Below are positions 33,987-43,548 of a stretch of 64,000 nucleotides of DNA, piece by piece (position 1 is the first letter of the stretch; each line of letters opens with the position of its first letter). The notes under the pieces were generated by a model. That model was not told the DNA's origin and made no database searches. It was given only the letters and a program-made list of their open reading frames with translations. Position numbers and translations under genes: made by a program. This stretch comes from Bacteriovoracaceae bacterium (GTDB taxonomy: Bacteria; Bdellovibrionota; Bacteriovoracia; Bacteriovoracales; Bacteriovoracaceae). The stretch spans positions 1 through 64,000 of the forward strand of contig JAHDBN010000012.1 in NCBI GenBank assembly GCA_020630335.1, given 5' to 3'.

Positions 33987-34511
33987 ATGAGTTTTTTATT
34001 AAAAGAGATTTTTTCTTTAATCAGAATTTTAAATTCTGAAACAGGTTCTAAACAGATAGCTTTGGGATTAACTCTAGGTTTTATTCTAGGTTTAAGTCCA
34101 TGGATAAGCATTCAAGGTATTTTAATTTTTTTGTTTATTATTATTTTTAAGGTTCAGGCAGGAGCGGCATTTGTTTCAGCTGCACTATTTTCACTTATTA
34201 CTTACGTTTTTGATCCTCTCTTGCATAAGTTAGGTTCAAATGTTTTAAAACATGACTCATTAGAAGGTTTGTGGACAACTCTTTATAATGCTCCCTTAGT
34301 ACCTTATACGAAATTTAATAACAGTGTAGTTATGGGAGGAGCCGTTCTTGGATTGATATTAGCTCCTCTAATGTATTTTATTTTTTATAAACTTGTCTCC
34401 AAGTACCAAGTAACCATTGTAGCTCGATTTAAAAACACTAAAATCTGGAAGGCCTTTAAAGGATCAATTATTTATAATTGGTATATCACTTATGAAAAAT
34501 ACAAGTTCTAA
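33987..34511 (+). CDS. TIGR03546 family membrane protein
   Basis: A 174-residue membrane protein with three or four helices. The segment GSKQIALGLTLGFILGLSPW is the hallmark of the DUF2062-related TIGR03546 family, which is almost always found beside a TIGR03545 gene, as here. The role of the pair is unknown. It overlaps the TIGR03545 gene by 20 nt, implying coupled translation. Confidence 0.85.
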   Translation: MSFLLKEIFSLIRILNSETGSKQIALGLTLGFILGLSPWISIQGILIFLFIIIFKVQAGAAFVSAALFSLITYVFDPLLHKLGSNVLKHDSLEGLWTTLYNAPLVPYTKFNNSVVMGGAVLGLILAPLMYFIFYKLVSKYQVTIVARFKNTKIWKAFKGSIIYNWYITYEKYKF

Positions 34512-36411
34512 AGGGATTTTCAGAAAGAAAATTTTATTTTTACTTTTACTCTTAATTTCACTTTTTGCTATCTATATAGCATTTTTTTTAGATGTTCATC
34601 TCAAATGGGGATTGAAGAAATTTTTAACTGATGCTAATTGTGCTGAAGTTCAAATTTCCAGTGTAAAGACAAACTTAAAAGAAGCCCGATTAGAGATTAA
34701 AGGAATTGAAGTAACCAATTATCATGATCCAGAATTTAATCTTTTAAATTTTGATGAACTAAGCTTTGATTTTTTATGGGATGGCCTTTTAAGAAAGAAA
34801 TTTATTATTGAGACATCTAGAATAAATGAATTAACTTTTCATAAAAAAAGAAAATCAAAAGGAAGTATTTATCCTGCTTGTAAAAAAAGACAAATGGAGC
34901 AGACAGGATTTAAAGAAAAATTAAAAAATGAGAAAGAGAAAATTTTTGAAGATAATATGATAGAAGGCTTAATATCTGTTTTAAAAGGAGATGGGAAAAT
35001 TATTGATAGAGTGAAAAACATCAAATTAGATCTTAAAACAGAGAAAAGAATTAAAGAGCTTGAGAAGACATTTAAGAAGAAAGAAGAAGAGTGGTCAAAA
35101 ACATTTATCGAGTTCAAGGATTTGAGAAAAGTTAAAGAGCTCTATAAGGAAGCAAAAGAAATTAGAGTTACAGAAGACCCCATAGAAATTGCTGCTGCGA
35201 TTAAGAAAGCTGTTAGTATCCATAATAAAAGTAAAGAGCAAGTTCTAGAGTATCAAAGCAAAATTAAGAATCTGAGATCAGATATTAAAGATTTTAAAAA
35301 TAAAACCTTGGAAATTGATGATTTAGTAAAAGAAGATACGAAGTATCTAAAGAAGTATTTCAATATTCCTGATGTAAATCTTTCTAATTTTTCTCAAGAG
35401 ATATTTAAAAAATATGTTGATGGTGTTGTTGCTCCATATATGCGTTATTGGCATACTCTGAAAAATAAAATCCCTCAAACGAATAAAACAGATACTTTAA
35501 ACGTAAAGCAAAGAGCGAAGGGTATAACGTATCATTTCCCTCAAACTAATTCTTATCCTAGTTTTTGGTTGAAAAATCTTGATTTAACATCAAAGTCACA
35601 ACTCTTAAAAGAAAAAAGTGATACAACTTATACTTTCAAAGGGTTTGTTAAAGATGTTAGTTCTGATGAAAGGATAGTGGGGAAGCCGTTAAGTTTTGAA
35701 TTAAACGGAGATCTTCCTGTTCAGCAGATCAAGGGAATAAAGGTTCTAGGAAAAGTAAGACGAAACTATGAGTTAAATGATTATGAATCAGAAATAAAAG
35801 GAGAGGTTGCAGCTTATCCTGTTAAAATGATTAAGCTTTTAAATTCTTCAAAGTATAAACTCTCTTTTTCAGATGCTCTTGCGAAAACTAATTTTGAAGG
35901 TTTAATAAAAGGAAAAGAGAGCAATTTAAAACTTAAAACGATTTTTGAAAATGTTAATTGGAAAATTTTAACAGAAAAAGAAGATGTGACTAAAATTCTT
36001 CAGTCAGTATTAGATAAAATCCCTGATGTTTCTTTGAAAAGTATTTTTTCAGGAAATATATTAAAACCACTAATTGATATTAGTTCTGATTTTGATATGA
36101 GATTTAAATCAGGTATTCAAAAGTTTGTTGGAGATAAATTAAAAGAAGGTGAGGTAAAGCTAAGAAAAATCGTTGATGAAAAAATCTCATCAGAGAAAAA
36201 AAGATTTTTTGACTCACTTGGAAAAACAGAACAAAGCTTACTTCGTCCACTTCTTGATTCAGAAAATGAACTCTCAAGTATGTCTTCAGCAATAAAATCG
36301 ATTAAAGAAGACTTTGAAGCTAAGCAAAAAGCAAAAGCAAGAAAAAAAGTTGAAAGTGAAATTAACAAAGGCCTTGATAAACTTAAAGATAAATTTAACT
36401 TAGAATTTTAG
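34492..36411 (+). CDS. TIGR03545 family membrane-anchored protein
   Basis: A 639-residue protein with one N-terminal transmembrane helix (KILFLLLLLISLFAIYIAFF). Next is an AsmA-like beta region (VQISSVKTNLKEARLEIKGIEVTN, LSFDFLWDGLLRKKFIIETS), long Lys/Glu coiled coils (~140-300) and a C-terminal charged helical tail. This order is that of TIGR03545, the partner of TIGR03546. The periplasmic AsmA-like part suggests an envelope or lipid-related role, which is inference. It converges on serB with a 4-nt overlap. Confidence 0.85.
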   Translation: MKNTSSKGIFRKKILFLLLLLISLFAIYIAFFLDVHLKWGLKKFLTDANCAEVQISSVKTNLKEARLEIKGIEVTNYHDPEFNLLNFDELSFDFLWDGLLRKKFIIETSRINELTFHKKRKSKGSIYPACKKRQMEQTGFKEKLKNEKEKIFEDNMIEGLISVLKGDGKIIDRVKNIKLDLKTEKRIKELEKTFKKKEEEWSKTFIEFKDLRKVKELYKEAKEIRVTEDPIEIAAAIKKAVSIHNKSKEQVLEYQSKIKNLRSDIKDFKNKTLEIDDLVKEDTKYLKKYFNIPDVNLSNFSQEIFKKYVDGVVAPYMRYWHTLKNKIPQTNKTDTLNVKQRAKGITYHFPQTNSYPSFWLKNLDLTSKSQLLKEKSDTTYTFKGFVKDVSSDERIVGKPLSFELNGDLPVQQIKGIKVLGKVRRNYELNDYESEIKGEVAAYPVKMIKLLNSSKYKLSFSDALAKTNFEGLIKGKESNLKLKTIFENVNWKILTEKEDVTKILQSVLDKIPDVSLKSIFSGNILKPLIDISSDFDMRFKSGIQKFVGDKLKEGEVKLRKIVDEKISSEKKRFFDSLGKTEQSLLRPLLDSENELSSMSSAIKSIKEDFEAKQKAKARKKVESEINKGLDKLKDKFNLEF

Positions 36412-37592
36412 TTTTTAAAATAAGATTCAGGGATACCTAAGAAGTGAAGAATAGAAGTCATTGGGCCATGACTCATCTGATGATCAGCTGCATCTCTTAC
36501 TATTTTCCTAGCATGAAATGCAATCCCCATCCCGGCCATAGCGAGCATTTGTAAGTCATTTGCTCCATCTCCAATAGCGACTACTTGATCTAGGGAAATT
36601 GATTCTTGTTGTGCAATAAGCTCTAAAAGAATTGCTTTTTTTTCAGCATCTACGATCTGTCCTTCAACATTCCCAGTTAAAGTATTCTTAGAGTCAAATT
36701 CTAATTTATTAGAAAAAGCATAATCTAAATTCAACTTATTCTTAAAATAATCAGTGAAAAAAGTAAAACCTCCACTGATAATTCCAACTTTAAATCCAAG
36801 GCTTTTAACGGTTTTAATAACTTCTTCAACTCCATCAGTTAGTGGAATCTTATCACATAATTGGGTAAGTTTTTCTTTCTCTAATCCTTTTAGAGTTTTA
36901 ACGCGTTTTTTTAAAGATTCAGAAAAATCAATTTCACCTTCCATCGCTTGATCAGTAATTTTCTTTACTTCTTCATGCGAGCCAGCAAGTTTAGCTAACT
37001 CTTCGATAACCTCGGTTTGGATCAAAGTTGAATCCATATCAAAAATAATTAATCTTTTATTATATCGAAACACATTATTTTGAACGATTGATAAATCCAC
37101 TTGGTGCTTTCTTGATATTTTTAAAATGTGAGATTTTAAATTCTTAATATCAAGAGGATCGTTACAGACAAAATGCAAATCAAGAGAGGTTAAGTTCGTA
37201 TTAAGTGATTTATTTTTAATATCTAATAAATTTAAAAATTTACTAGCACAAAACTCTGCAATTTCTTTAATGAAAAGAGAGCTTAAGCCTTTAGGATTAA
37301 TACAACTTATAACAAATTCCTCCGCAAAAACTCTTTTCACGTCCTTTGATTCAACAAATTCATAATCTAGCTGAAATTGAGAGTTATTAGCTTCGTATAA
37401 AAAATCTTTTAGCAGCTCGCTTTCTATCGTTTCCTTACTAAATTGTGTAAGAATGCTCAAAGATAAAAGTCCATGAGTTACGGATTGACCAATATCTTTA
37501 ATAATTAAATGATGTTTTGCAATTAGGGTTGTGAGGTTTGCTGTAATCCCAGGTTTGTCATGTCCTGAAATTTTAAATAAAATATTTTTCAT
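36408..37592 (-). CDS. serB: Phosphoserine phosphatase with N-terminal ACT-like domains
   Basis: A 394-residue enzyme for the last step of serine synthesis (phosphoserine to serine). The N-terminal ~180 residues hold two ACT-like repeats (ISGHDKPGITANLTTLIAKHHL...). The catalytic domain has motif I IFDMDSTLIQTEVIEELA, the SGGFTFF motif II and GDGANDLQMLAMAGMGIAFHA motif III. The layout matches the long ACT-containing SerB class. It overlaps pgsA by 4 nt. Confidence 0.93.
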   Translation of the reverse strand: MKNILFKISGHDKPGITANLTTLIAKHHLIIKDIGQSVTHGLLSLSILTQFSKETIESELLKDFLYEANNSQFQLDYEFVESKDVKRVFAEEFVISCINPKGLSSLFIKEIAEFCASKFLNLLDIKNKSLNTNLTSLDLHFVCNDPLDIKNLKSHILKISRKHQVDLSIVQNNVFRYNKRLIIFDMDSTLIQTEVIEELAKLAGSHEEVKKITDQAMEGEIDFSESLKKRVKTLKGLEKEKLTQLCDKIPLTDGVEEVIKTVKSLGFKVGIISGGFTFFTDYFKNKLNLDYAFSNKLEFDSKNTLTGNVEGQIVDAEKKAILLELIAQQESISLDQVVAIGDGANDLQMLAMAGMGIAFHARKIVRDAADHQMSHGPMTSILHFLGIPESYFKN

Positions 37593-38206
37593 TCAACTCC
37601 ATGTTTCTTTAGCTTTCTTTTCTTCTGTATTGTTCTAATGAGATTTAATGTATAAAACGTTGCAGACACAATAGATAAAAGAGCAGAAATAATAATTAGT
37701 ATATTACCTAATGGATTAAAAGGAAGAGAAAGCCACGTTCCACCAATCATTAAGAAAGGGATACCCATCATCTGAGTTGCTGTTTTCCACTTCCCAAACC
37801 AACTAACAGGAACTTTAATGTTTTGATTACTTGCAAGTAAACGAAGAGAAACCATGTAAAGCTCTCTTAAGACTAAAACTACTACAACCCAATCAAATAC
37901 TCTTCCCAAAGAAAGTAACATAATCAATGAGCTTACAACTAAAAACTTATCAGCTATTGGGTCTAGGAATGATCCAAAAACTGTTTCAAGCTTTCTTTTT
38001 CTTGCTATATAACCATCAAAAAAGTCAGTGACACTAGCAATAAAAAAGATACTTGCAGCTATTACACCATAAGTTAATACCTTACTGCTATCGTCGGTAT
38101 ATTTGATAAAATATAAAGATCCCAAAACTGCTGGAATGAGTATAACTCGAAACAAAGTAAGCCTATTGGGTAGATTATCAATGTCCCATTCATGAGAGTT
38201 ATTCAT
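37589..38206 (-). CDS. pgsA: CDP-diacylglycerol-glycerol-3-phosphate 3-phosphatidyltransferase
   Basis: A 205-residue inner-membrane enzyme that makes phosphatidylglycerolphosphate. The CDP-alcohol phosphotransferase motif DG-x2-AR-x8-G-x3-D-x3-D is complete in DFFDGYIARKRKLE and FGSFLDPIADK. The start LPNRLTLFRVILIP is typical of PgsA, with about five helices. A close CDP-alcohol relative with another acceptor cannot be excluded. It is transcribed with serB, away from the PilZ gene. Confidence 0.87.
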   Translation of the reverse strand: MNNSHEWDIDNLPNRLTLFRVILIPAVLGSLYFIKYTDDSSKVLTYGVIAASIFFIASVTDFFDGYIARKRKLETVFGSFLDPIADKFLVVSSLIMLLSLGRVFDWVVVVLVLRELYMVSLRLLASNQNIKVPVSWFGKWKTATQMMGIPFLMIGGTWLSLPFNPLGNILIIISALLSIVSATFYTLNLIRTIQKKRKLKKHGVE

Positions 38207-38318
38207 ATATTTATTGTATGTCTTAAAGCTTCTATTTCAAAACAAATTTTCCCGTTAAACATCTTAAAAGCAATACTTGGTAAAATAATAGCTAGTTTTA
38301 CTTAAGAGGAATTTATTT

Positions 38319-39044
38319 ATGGGAATCGCTTTAAATTTAATTAATAACGATGAAGGTAAAATTGAAAAAAGAGTCTTGCCTAGATTTCCTTTAAATTACC
38401 TAACATTTAAGTTAGTGGGCGATGAGACTAAAGGTTTATCTGCTTTTTCAGTTATTGATATTTCTTACTCAGGAACTCAATTAGAAAAGAAATATGGTGA
38501 AATTGAACTTAAGCTAAATGATAAAATTGAGGGTAATCTTCGATGGTACGGGCAAAATTGTTATGTATCTGGAAGTATTAAATGGATTCAAGGAAATAGA
38601 GTTGGAGTGCAGTTTGATGAGAATTCATTAATGTTAAAAAAAGTAGAGGCCTTCTTAGATATTTCTAATTTTATTGATAATTTAAGGCCTTTACATTTAG
38701 ATCGATATAAAATGAAAAAACCTCAAGGGCTTAAGTATTGGCTACAAGCTGAAGGACCGGTCGAGCTTTTTGTATGGATGAATACTGATGATACGTTATC
38801 AAAATTCCAAATTATTCTTTTTAAAGATTTTGTTGAATGGAGTTCAGGTGAGATGAAATCAGGAGAAGTTATTAGTAAGAGAAACCTAGAAACTCCTTTG
38901 CTCACTAAAGAAGAACTAGCTTTTAGATTTGACAATAATTTGGATGATTTGAAAGTGAAAAAAGCTAAGAACTTTCTTGAAAGATTAGGAAGTAAGTACT
39001 TTGACTCAGAAACTTCAGCTCTTATGCAACGTTTGCTGCGTTAA
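38319..39044 (+). CDS. PilZ-domain protein (predicted cyclic-di-GMP effector)
   Basis: A 241-residue soluble protein. The N-terminal ~110 residues form a PilZ domain with both ligand motifs: RVLPR (RxxxR) near residue 22 and DISYSG (DxSxxG) near residue 49, followed by the GVQFDEN strand. The C-terminal half (~130-240) is an unrecognised domain that may be the output. Cyclic-di-GMP controls the switch between predation and host-independent growth in Bdellovibrio, so such effectors are expected if the organism is a relative. AAGAGGA precedes the ATG. Confidence 0.9.
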   Translation: MGIALNLINNDEGKIEKRVLPRFPLNYLTFKLVGDETKGLSAFSVIDISYSGTQLEKKYGEIELKLNDKIEGNLRWYGQNCYVSGSIKWIQGNRVGVQFDENSLMLKKVEAFLDISNFIDNLRPLHLDRYKMKKPQGLKYWLQAEGPVELFVWMNTDDTLSKFQIILFKDFVEWSSGEMKSGEVISKRNLETPLLTKEELAFRFDNNLDDLKVKKAKNFLERLGSKYFDSETSALMQRLLR

Positions 39045-39114
39045 TCAAATAGAAATCATTCACTATAGATATTAGAGAATTTGTTTTAAAATAAATAAAA
39101 CAAAAGAGAGAGAT

Positions 39115-40068
39115 ATGAAAAGAAATCTAGCAATGGAATTTGTGAGAGTTACTGAGATGGCAGCAATTGCTTCTGCTCGTTTAATGGGAAGAGGAGATGA
39201 GAAAGCAGCTGATCAAGCAGCGGTTGATGCGATGAGATCAATGCTGGACTCAGTTGATTGTAAGGCCGAAGTTGTTATAGGTGAAGGTGAAAGAGATGAA
39301 GCTCCAATGCTTTATATTGGAGAAAAAGTGGGGTCAGGAAATGGGCCAGAATTAGAAATCGCTCTTGATCCTTTAGAGGGAACAACAATTTGTGCTCATG
39401 GTATGCCAAATTCAATTTCAGTTATGGCGATTGGAGAAAAAGGTAATCTTTTAAATGCTCCTGATATTTATATGGATAAAATAGCGGTTGGCCCTCAATG
39501 TAAAGGCGTTATCGATATTTTAAAGAGTCCAACTGAAAACTTAAAGAGAATAGCTGAAGTAAAAAGTTGTAGGATTCAAGATCTCACGGCGATAGTTTTA
39601 GATAGACCGAGACATGCAGAGTTAATTCAAGAATTAAGAACCGCGGGTGCCAGGATTTATCTTATAAAAGATGGTGATGTTTCAGCAGCAATATCTACAG
39701 TTGATCCTGATTCAGGTGTAGATGTTTTATTTGGAATAGGAGGAGCTCCAGAAGGAGTGATTGCAGCAGCAGCTCTAAGATGCATGGGAGGAGACTTTCA
39801 AGGTGTCTTAAAGCCTCGAAATGATGGGGATATTGAAAGAGCACAAAAGATGGGAGTTCAAGATATTAATAAGGTTTTTCAGATAGATGAACTTGCTAAA
39901 GGCAATGTGATGTTTTGTGCTACAGGTGTAACGGATGGAAGCTTTTTAGATGGAGTAAGGTTTAAGCCTTGGGGGGCAATAACTCACTCTATTGTGATGA
40001 GAAGTGAGTCAGGTACAATTAGAGATATTCGAGCAGAGCATCGATTTGATATGAAACCGAGGTATTAA
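39115..40068 (+). CDS. glpX: Class II fructose-1,6-bisphosphatase
   Basis: A 317-residue cytoplasmic enzyme of gluconeogenesis. GlpX signatures seen are MEFVRVTEMAAIASARLMGRGD, the metal-binding GEGERDEAPML and LDPLEGTT, and GIGGAPEGVIAAAAL. It removes the 1-phosphate of fructose-1,6-bisphosphate. It begins a tightly packed run with the SRPBCC, yggS, rhodanese and rarA genes. With pckA it supports sugar synthesis from amino acids. Confidence 0.96.
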   Translation: MKRNLAMEFVRVTEMAAIASARLMGRGDEKAADQAAVDAMRSMLDSVDCKAEVVIGEGERDEAPMLYIGEKVGSGNGPELEIALDPLEGTTICAHGMPNSISVMAIGEKGNLLNAPDIYMDKIAVGPQCKGVIDILKSPTENLKRIAEVKSCRIQDLTAIVLDRPRHAELIQELRTAGARIYLIKDGDVSAAISTVDPDSGVDVLFGIGGAPEGVIAAAALRCMGGDFQGVLKPRNDGDIERAQKMGVQDINKVFQIDELAKGNVMFCATGVTDGSFLDGVRFKPWGAITHSIVMRSESGTIRDIRAEHRFDMKPRY

Positions 40069-40494
40069 ATGCCAGCAGTAGAAAGAACAGAAACTTTTAA
40101 TGTTTCTATTGAAAAATTTTATGAAGCCATTACTGACTTTGAAAACTACCCTGACTTTGTTGAAGGAGTTGAGGATTTAAAGATTCTTAAAAGGACAAAG
40201 AAGAAAGTCAAGGCAGAGTATAAAGTTAATATGCTAAAAGAAACAACTTATGTTATTGAAATTTCTTTAGATGAACCTAATGGAATTTCATGGAAGTTAG
40301 TTTCAGGAGATTTATTCAAAGTGAATAATGGGTATTGGGAGCTTGAAGAAATCAGTGCCAAGAAAACAGAAGTGACTTATGGATTAGAAGTGGAATTTAA
40401 AATTTTTGCTCCTAAAATGATTGTAAATAAATTAGTAAAAACGAGTCTTCCTACGATGATGAAATCTTTTCATAAAAGAGCAAAAAAACTTTAA
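40069..40494 (+). CDS. SRPBCC/START-like protein (RatA/COQ10 type)
   Basis: A 141-residue protein of the Bet v1-like fold. FYEAITDFENYPDFVEGVEDLKIL is the classic SRPBCC start, and YGLEVEFKIFAPKMIVNKLVK...MMKSFHKRAKK the C-terminal helix. This subgroup includes COQ10 (ubiquinone binding) and RatA, and a hydrophobic ligand is likely. It starts on the base after glpX stops, so translation is coupled. Exact ligand unknown. Confidence 0.78.
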   Translation: MPAVERTETFNVSIEKFYEAITDFENYPDFVEGVEDLKILKRTKKKVKAEYKVNMLKETTYVIEISLDEPNGISWKLVSGDLFKVNNGYWELEEISAKKTEVTYGLEVEFKIFAPKMIVNKLVKTSLPTMMKSFHKRAKKL

Positions 40495-40496
40495 TC

Positions 40497-41144
40497 TTGG
40501 AAAATATTAAAAAGAATTATCAATCACTACTAAATGAAATTAACCAAAGAGCTTCTCTTTTAGTTGTAAGCAAAAATCGATCTATTGAAGAAATTAAGTA
40601 TCTTTATGATTTGGGGCACAGAGATTTTGGAGAAAACAAAGTTCAAGAACTAGAAGTTAAGGCCAGTAAACTTCAACTTGTTGGTTTGCGATGGCATTTC
40701 ATAGGAAATATTCAAACTAATAAGCTTAAGAAGTTATTAAGTATAAAAGGTCTATGCTGTATTCATTCTGTGAGTTCATTAAAGGTGTTGAATGAATTAA
40801 CTAAGTACAAAAATTCAACGCAGTTTTTTCTTCAGGTCAATACTTCTGAAGAGAAAGAAAAATCTGGTTTTAAAGATAGTGAACTAGATGAGGCATTAAA
40901 TTTATGTAAGGCTAGCGATATTTACCCTAATGGACTCATGACTATAGGAAAAATTCGTAGCGATGACTTTGAAAATGACGCAAGAAGTTGTTTTGAGAGA
41001 TTAAATCTAATAAAGAAAAGGCTAAATGAGAGCTCTTTTCATAAAAACAAGATTGAACTTTCTATAGGAATGAGTCAGGATTATGCTATCGCACTAGAGC
41101 ACAATACTGATTGGGTTCGTATAGGGAGTAAAGTTTTTGCATGA
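40497..41144 (+). CDS. PLP homeostasis protein (YggS/PLPBP family)
   Basis: A 215-residue single-domain TIM-barrel protein with fold-type III PLP binding. The PLP lysine is in LLVVSKNRS, followed by FGENKVQE, WHFIGNIQTNK, LQVNTSEEKEKSGF and IGMSQDY...WVRIGSKVF. The family buffers pyridoxal phosphate and influences amino-acid pools without a known catalytic activity. The start is TTG at 40497. It overlaps the rhodanese lipoprotein gene by 4 nt. Confidence 0.92.
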   Translation: MENIKKNYQSLLNEINQRASLLVVSKNRSIEEIKYLYDLGHRDFGENKVQELEVKASKLQLVGLRWHFIGNIQTNKLKKLLSIKGLCCIHSVSSLKVLNELTKYKNSTQFFLQVNTSEEKEKSGFKDSELDEALNLCKASDIYPNGLMTIGKIRSDDFENDARSCFERLNLIKKRLNESSFHKNKIELSIGMSQDYAIALEHNTDWVRIGSKVFA

Positions 41145-41677
41145 AATATTTAATGCTTTTTTATCTTTTTTTTTCTTGTAATGATTATCAAAAAACGGTG
41201 AAAACGAATGACTCTCGAATTATTCATATTACTCATGCAGCCGATGAAGATGATAAAAATTTAGCAAAAATTTATAAAATGTTTGATGGGTACCAAAAAG
41301 ATTTCCCTAAAGTCCAAAATTTAGAGCCAAAAGATATATTGGCCTTAGATAATGTTGTTTATGTAGATGTTAGAGAGAGTAGAGAACAATATGTTTCAAT
41401 GATTAAAGACGCAATTACTAAAAAACAATACTTGGATAATCAATCTAGGTATAAAGAAAAAGTAGTCGTGAGTTATTGTACGATTGGTTATAGAAGTGGA
41501 AAGTTTGCAGAAGATCTCTTAAATAAAGGAATAGATGCAGTGAATATGAAAGGTGGTGTGCTTTTATGGAGTCATCAGGATCAAATCTTTTATAAAGGAA
41601 GCTTAGAAACCAAAGAAGTTCATGTCTATGATGAAGAATGGAATCTTGCTAAGTCAGGATATATTTCAGTTTATTAA
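41141..41677 (+). CDS. Rhodanese-like lipoprotein
   Basis: A 178-residue protein with lipoprotein signal MKYLMLFYLFFSCND. A rhodanese domain spans ~65-150: VVYVDVRESREQY, then the active-site loop SYCTIGYRSG with a catalytic Cys and Arg, and GIDAVNMKGGVLLW. Rhodaneses move sulfane sulfur or act as phosphatase-like domains. A lipid-anchored, periplasm-facing form is less usual. Its last base is the first of rarA, within the glpX-rarA run. Confidence 0.85.
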   Translation: MKYLMLFYLFFSCNDYQKTVKTNDSRIIHITHAADEDDKNLAKIYKMFDGYQKDFPKVQNLEPKDILALDNVVYVDVRESREQYVSMIKDAITKKQYLDNQSRYKEKVVVSYCTIGYRSGKFAEDLLNKGIDAVNMKGGVLLWSHQDQIFYKGSLETKEVHVYDEEWNLAKSGYISVY

Positions 41678-42897
41678 TGCAAGACTCACTTTTTGATAAT
41701 CATTCAGATCATAACCAGCCTCTTGCTTATAAGCAAAGACCTCAAAGCTTTGAAGGTTTTTACGGACAAGATCATGCAAAAGATATTCTAGAAAAATATT
41801 CACCCAAAACATGTCCTCATTTTGTTTTTTGGGGACCTCCTGGATCAGGAAAAACTACAGCTGCTTTAATTCTAAAAAATCATTTAAGCTTAGAGCTCAT
41901 AAGTTTTAATGCTGTACTTGGAGGAATTAAAGATCTAAAAGAAAAAATCCAAGAGATAGAAGAAAGAAAGAAGCTATATCAAAAAAAAGCGATTCTTTTT
42001 ATTGATGAGATTCATAGAATTCATAAAGCCGCTCAAGATGCTTTACTTCCTTATCTTGAAAAAGGAAGCTTTATTTTATTGGGAGCGACGACAGAGAATC
42101 CCCAAATCGTATTGAATAAAGCGGTGTTGTCTAGAATACATCTGATTCAATTCCAAAAACATAAAGAACTTGGTTTAAAAAAAATATTAAAAGAAGCAAA
42201 TAAAGAACATGGTTTAAGTGAAGAGATACTTGATTTAGTTGTAAGTTTTTCAAATGGAGATGCAAGGTTTGCTTTAAATAAATTTGAAAGAATTTTAGAT
42301 ACAGAAGAAAAAGATCTTTTACATATTAAAAATTTACTTGCTCAAGAATCTAGGCACTTCGATAGAAAAGGCTCTAGGCATTATGATGTCATTTCTGCTT
42401 TTATTAAAAGTATCAGAGGTAGTGATGTAGATGCAGCAATTATGTGGTTAGCAGTCATGCTTGATGGGGGAGAAGATCCAGTTTTTATAGCAAGAAGGTT
42501 AATGATTTTGGCCTCAGAAGATATTGGTAATGCTGATCCTAGAGCTCTGAGTATAAGTACCGATTCTCATTACGCTGTTAAGCACCTCGGAATGCCAGAA
42601 GCTAGAATTACTCTTGCTCAAGCTGTTGTATATCTTGCAAGAGCACCTAAAAGTAACTCCGCTTATCTTGCAATTAATAAAGCATTAGAATACGTAAAAA
42701 GAAATCCCACAGAAGCTGTCCCCACTCATTTGAGAAATCATCATCCCGATAAGAAGTATTATAAATATCCTCATAATGAAGAAAATCATTGGGTTGAACA
42801 AGTTTATAAAAAAAATAATGAAATATTCTTTGAGTCTACTGGTCTAGGATACGAGAAGCTTCAAGATGACTTTGAGAGTAAAATCAAGCAGTCCTAA
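41677..42897 (+). CDS. rarA: Replication-associated recombination protein A (AAA+ ATPase)
   Basis: A 406-residue clamp-loader-like AAA+ protein of the RarA/MgsA/WRNIP1 family. It has Walker A WGPPGSGKTT, Walker B FIDEIHR and the sensor region LGATTENPQ. The C-terminal tetramerisation part contains IRGSDVDAAIMWLAVMLDGGEDP and LRNHH. It acts at stalled replication forks and in recombination. It ends the run begun by glpX. No nearby gene suggests special regulation. Confidence 0.94.
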   Translation: MQDSLFDNHSDHNQPLAYKQRPQSFEGFYGQDHAKDILEKYSPKTCPHFVFWGPPGSGKTTAALILKNHLSLELISFNAVLGGIKDLKEKIQEIEERKKLYQKKAILFIDEIHRIHKAAQDALLPYLEKGSFILLGATTENPQIVLNKAVLSRIHLIQFQKHKELGLKKILKEANKEHGLSEEILDLVVSFSNGDARFALNKFERILDTEEKDLLHIKNLLAQESRHFDRKGSRHYDVISAFIKSIRGSDVDAAIMWLAVMLDGGEDPVFIARRLMILASEDIGNADPRALSISTDSHYAVKHLGMPEARITLAQAVVYLARAPKSNSAYLAINKALEYVKRNPTEAVPTHLRNHHPDKKYYKYPHNEENHWVEQVYKKNNEIFFESTGLGYEKLQDDFESKIKQS

Positions 42898-43074
42898 AGA
42901 TACAGCATCGCTTATCTTTCTATATAGTAATAGATCAGTTCTTGATAACACTTTTAGCAACTAAATGAGTGTTTATTATATCTACAGGTATGTACTTTCT
43001 TTAAGGTTGAGGAAAATTCCTAGTTATATATGTTATTTTGTATCTAAAAACTTAATGCAAAGAAAGGATCTTAA

Positions 43075-43536
43075 ATGAGATTATTATTACTAGCTATTTT
43101 AACGACGAGTCATCTTCTTTATGCAGAGCAAACAATGAATCAGTATAATTGCCTTTTTGAAAATTCAGAGAATGAGTTCCAGTCAGAGGATGTTAATATC
43201 TATGTAGTGAATGATTCCAAGGGAGATATTGTTACAGGTTTTATAGACCCTCAATTTGGTGCAGACTGCACAGGAGATTACCTTGGAGGGAAAATCACGG
43301 AAAAGAAAATTAAGTTGAAGTGTGCGACAACTTATTGGTCTAGTACTTTTAAGAAATATAAGCTTCACCTAAGTTTAGAGACAATGACTGGAAACTTAAT
43401 AGTAAAAAATCAAAAAGGTTTTCTTGTAAGAGTTACCAATCCTTTTTCTAAAAGAACTTATAAAATAAAGTCATGCAAAAAGGTAAGAACTAAGACAAGA
43501 AGATCATTTGATACTATCTATGATATTAAATACTAG
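43075..43536 (+). CDS. Small secreted protein of unknown function
   Basis: A 153-residue protein with a signal peptide (MRLLLLAILTTSHLLYAEQ). The mature part has four cysteines (YNCLF, ADCTG, LKCAT, KSCKK) that could form two disulfides, and a Lys/Arg-rich end. The strand-rich pattern with FIDPQFGADCTGDYLGGKITEKKIKLKC suggests a small beta fold. AAAGGA lies before the ATG. The 177-nt gap upstream shows nothing definite. No family recognised. Confidence 0.65.
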   Translation: MRLLLLAILTTSHLLYAEQTMNQYNCLFENSENEFQSEDVNIYVVNDSKGDIVTGFIDPQFGADCTGDYLGGKITEKKIKLKCATTYWSSTFKKYKLHLSLETMTGNLIVKNQKGFLVRVTNPFSKRTYKIKSCKKVRTKTRRSFDTIYDIKY

Positions 43537-43548
43537 GTAAGGAGCTCT

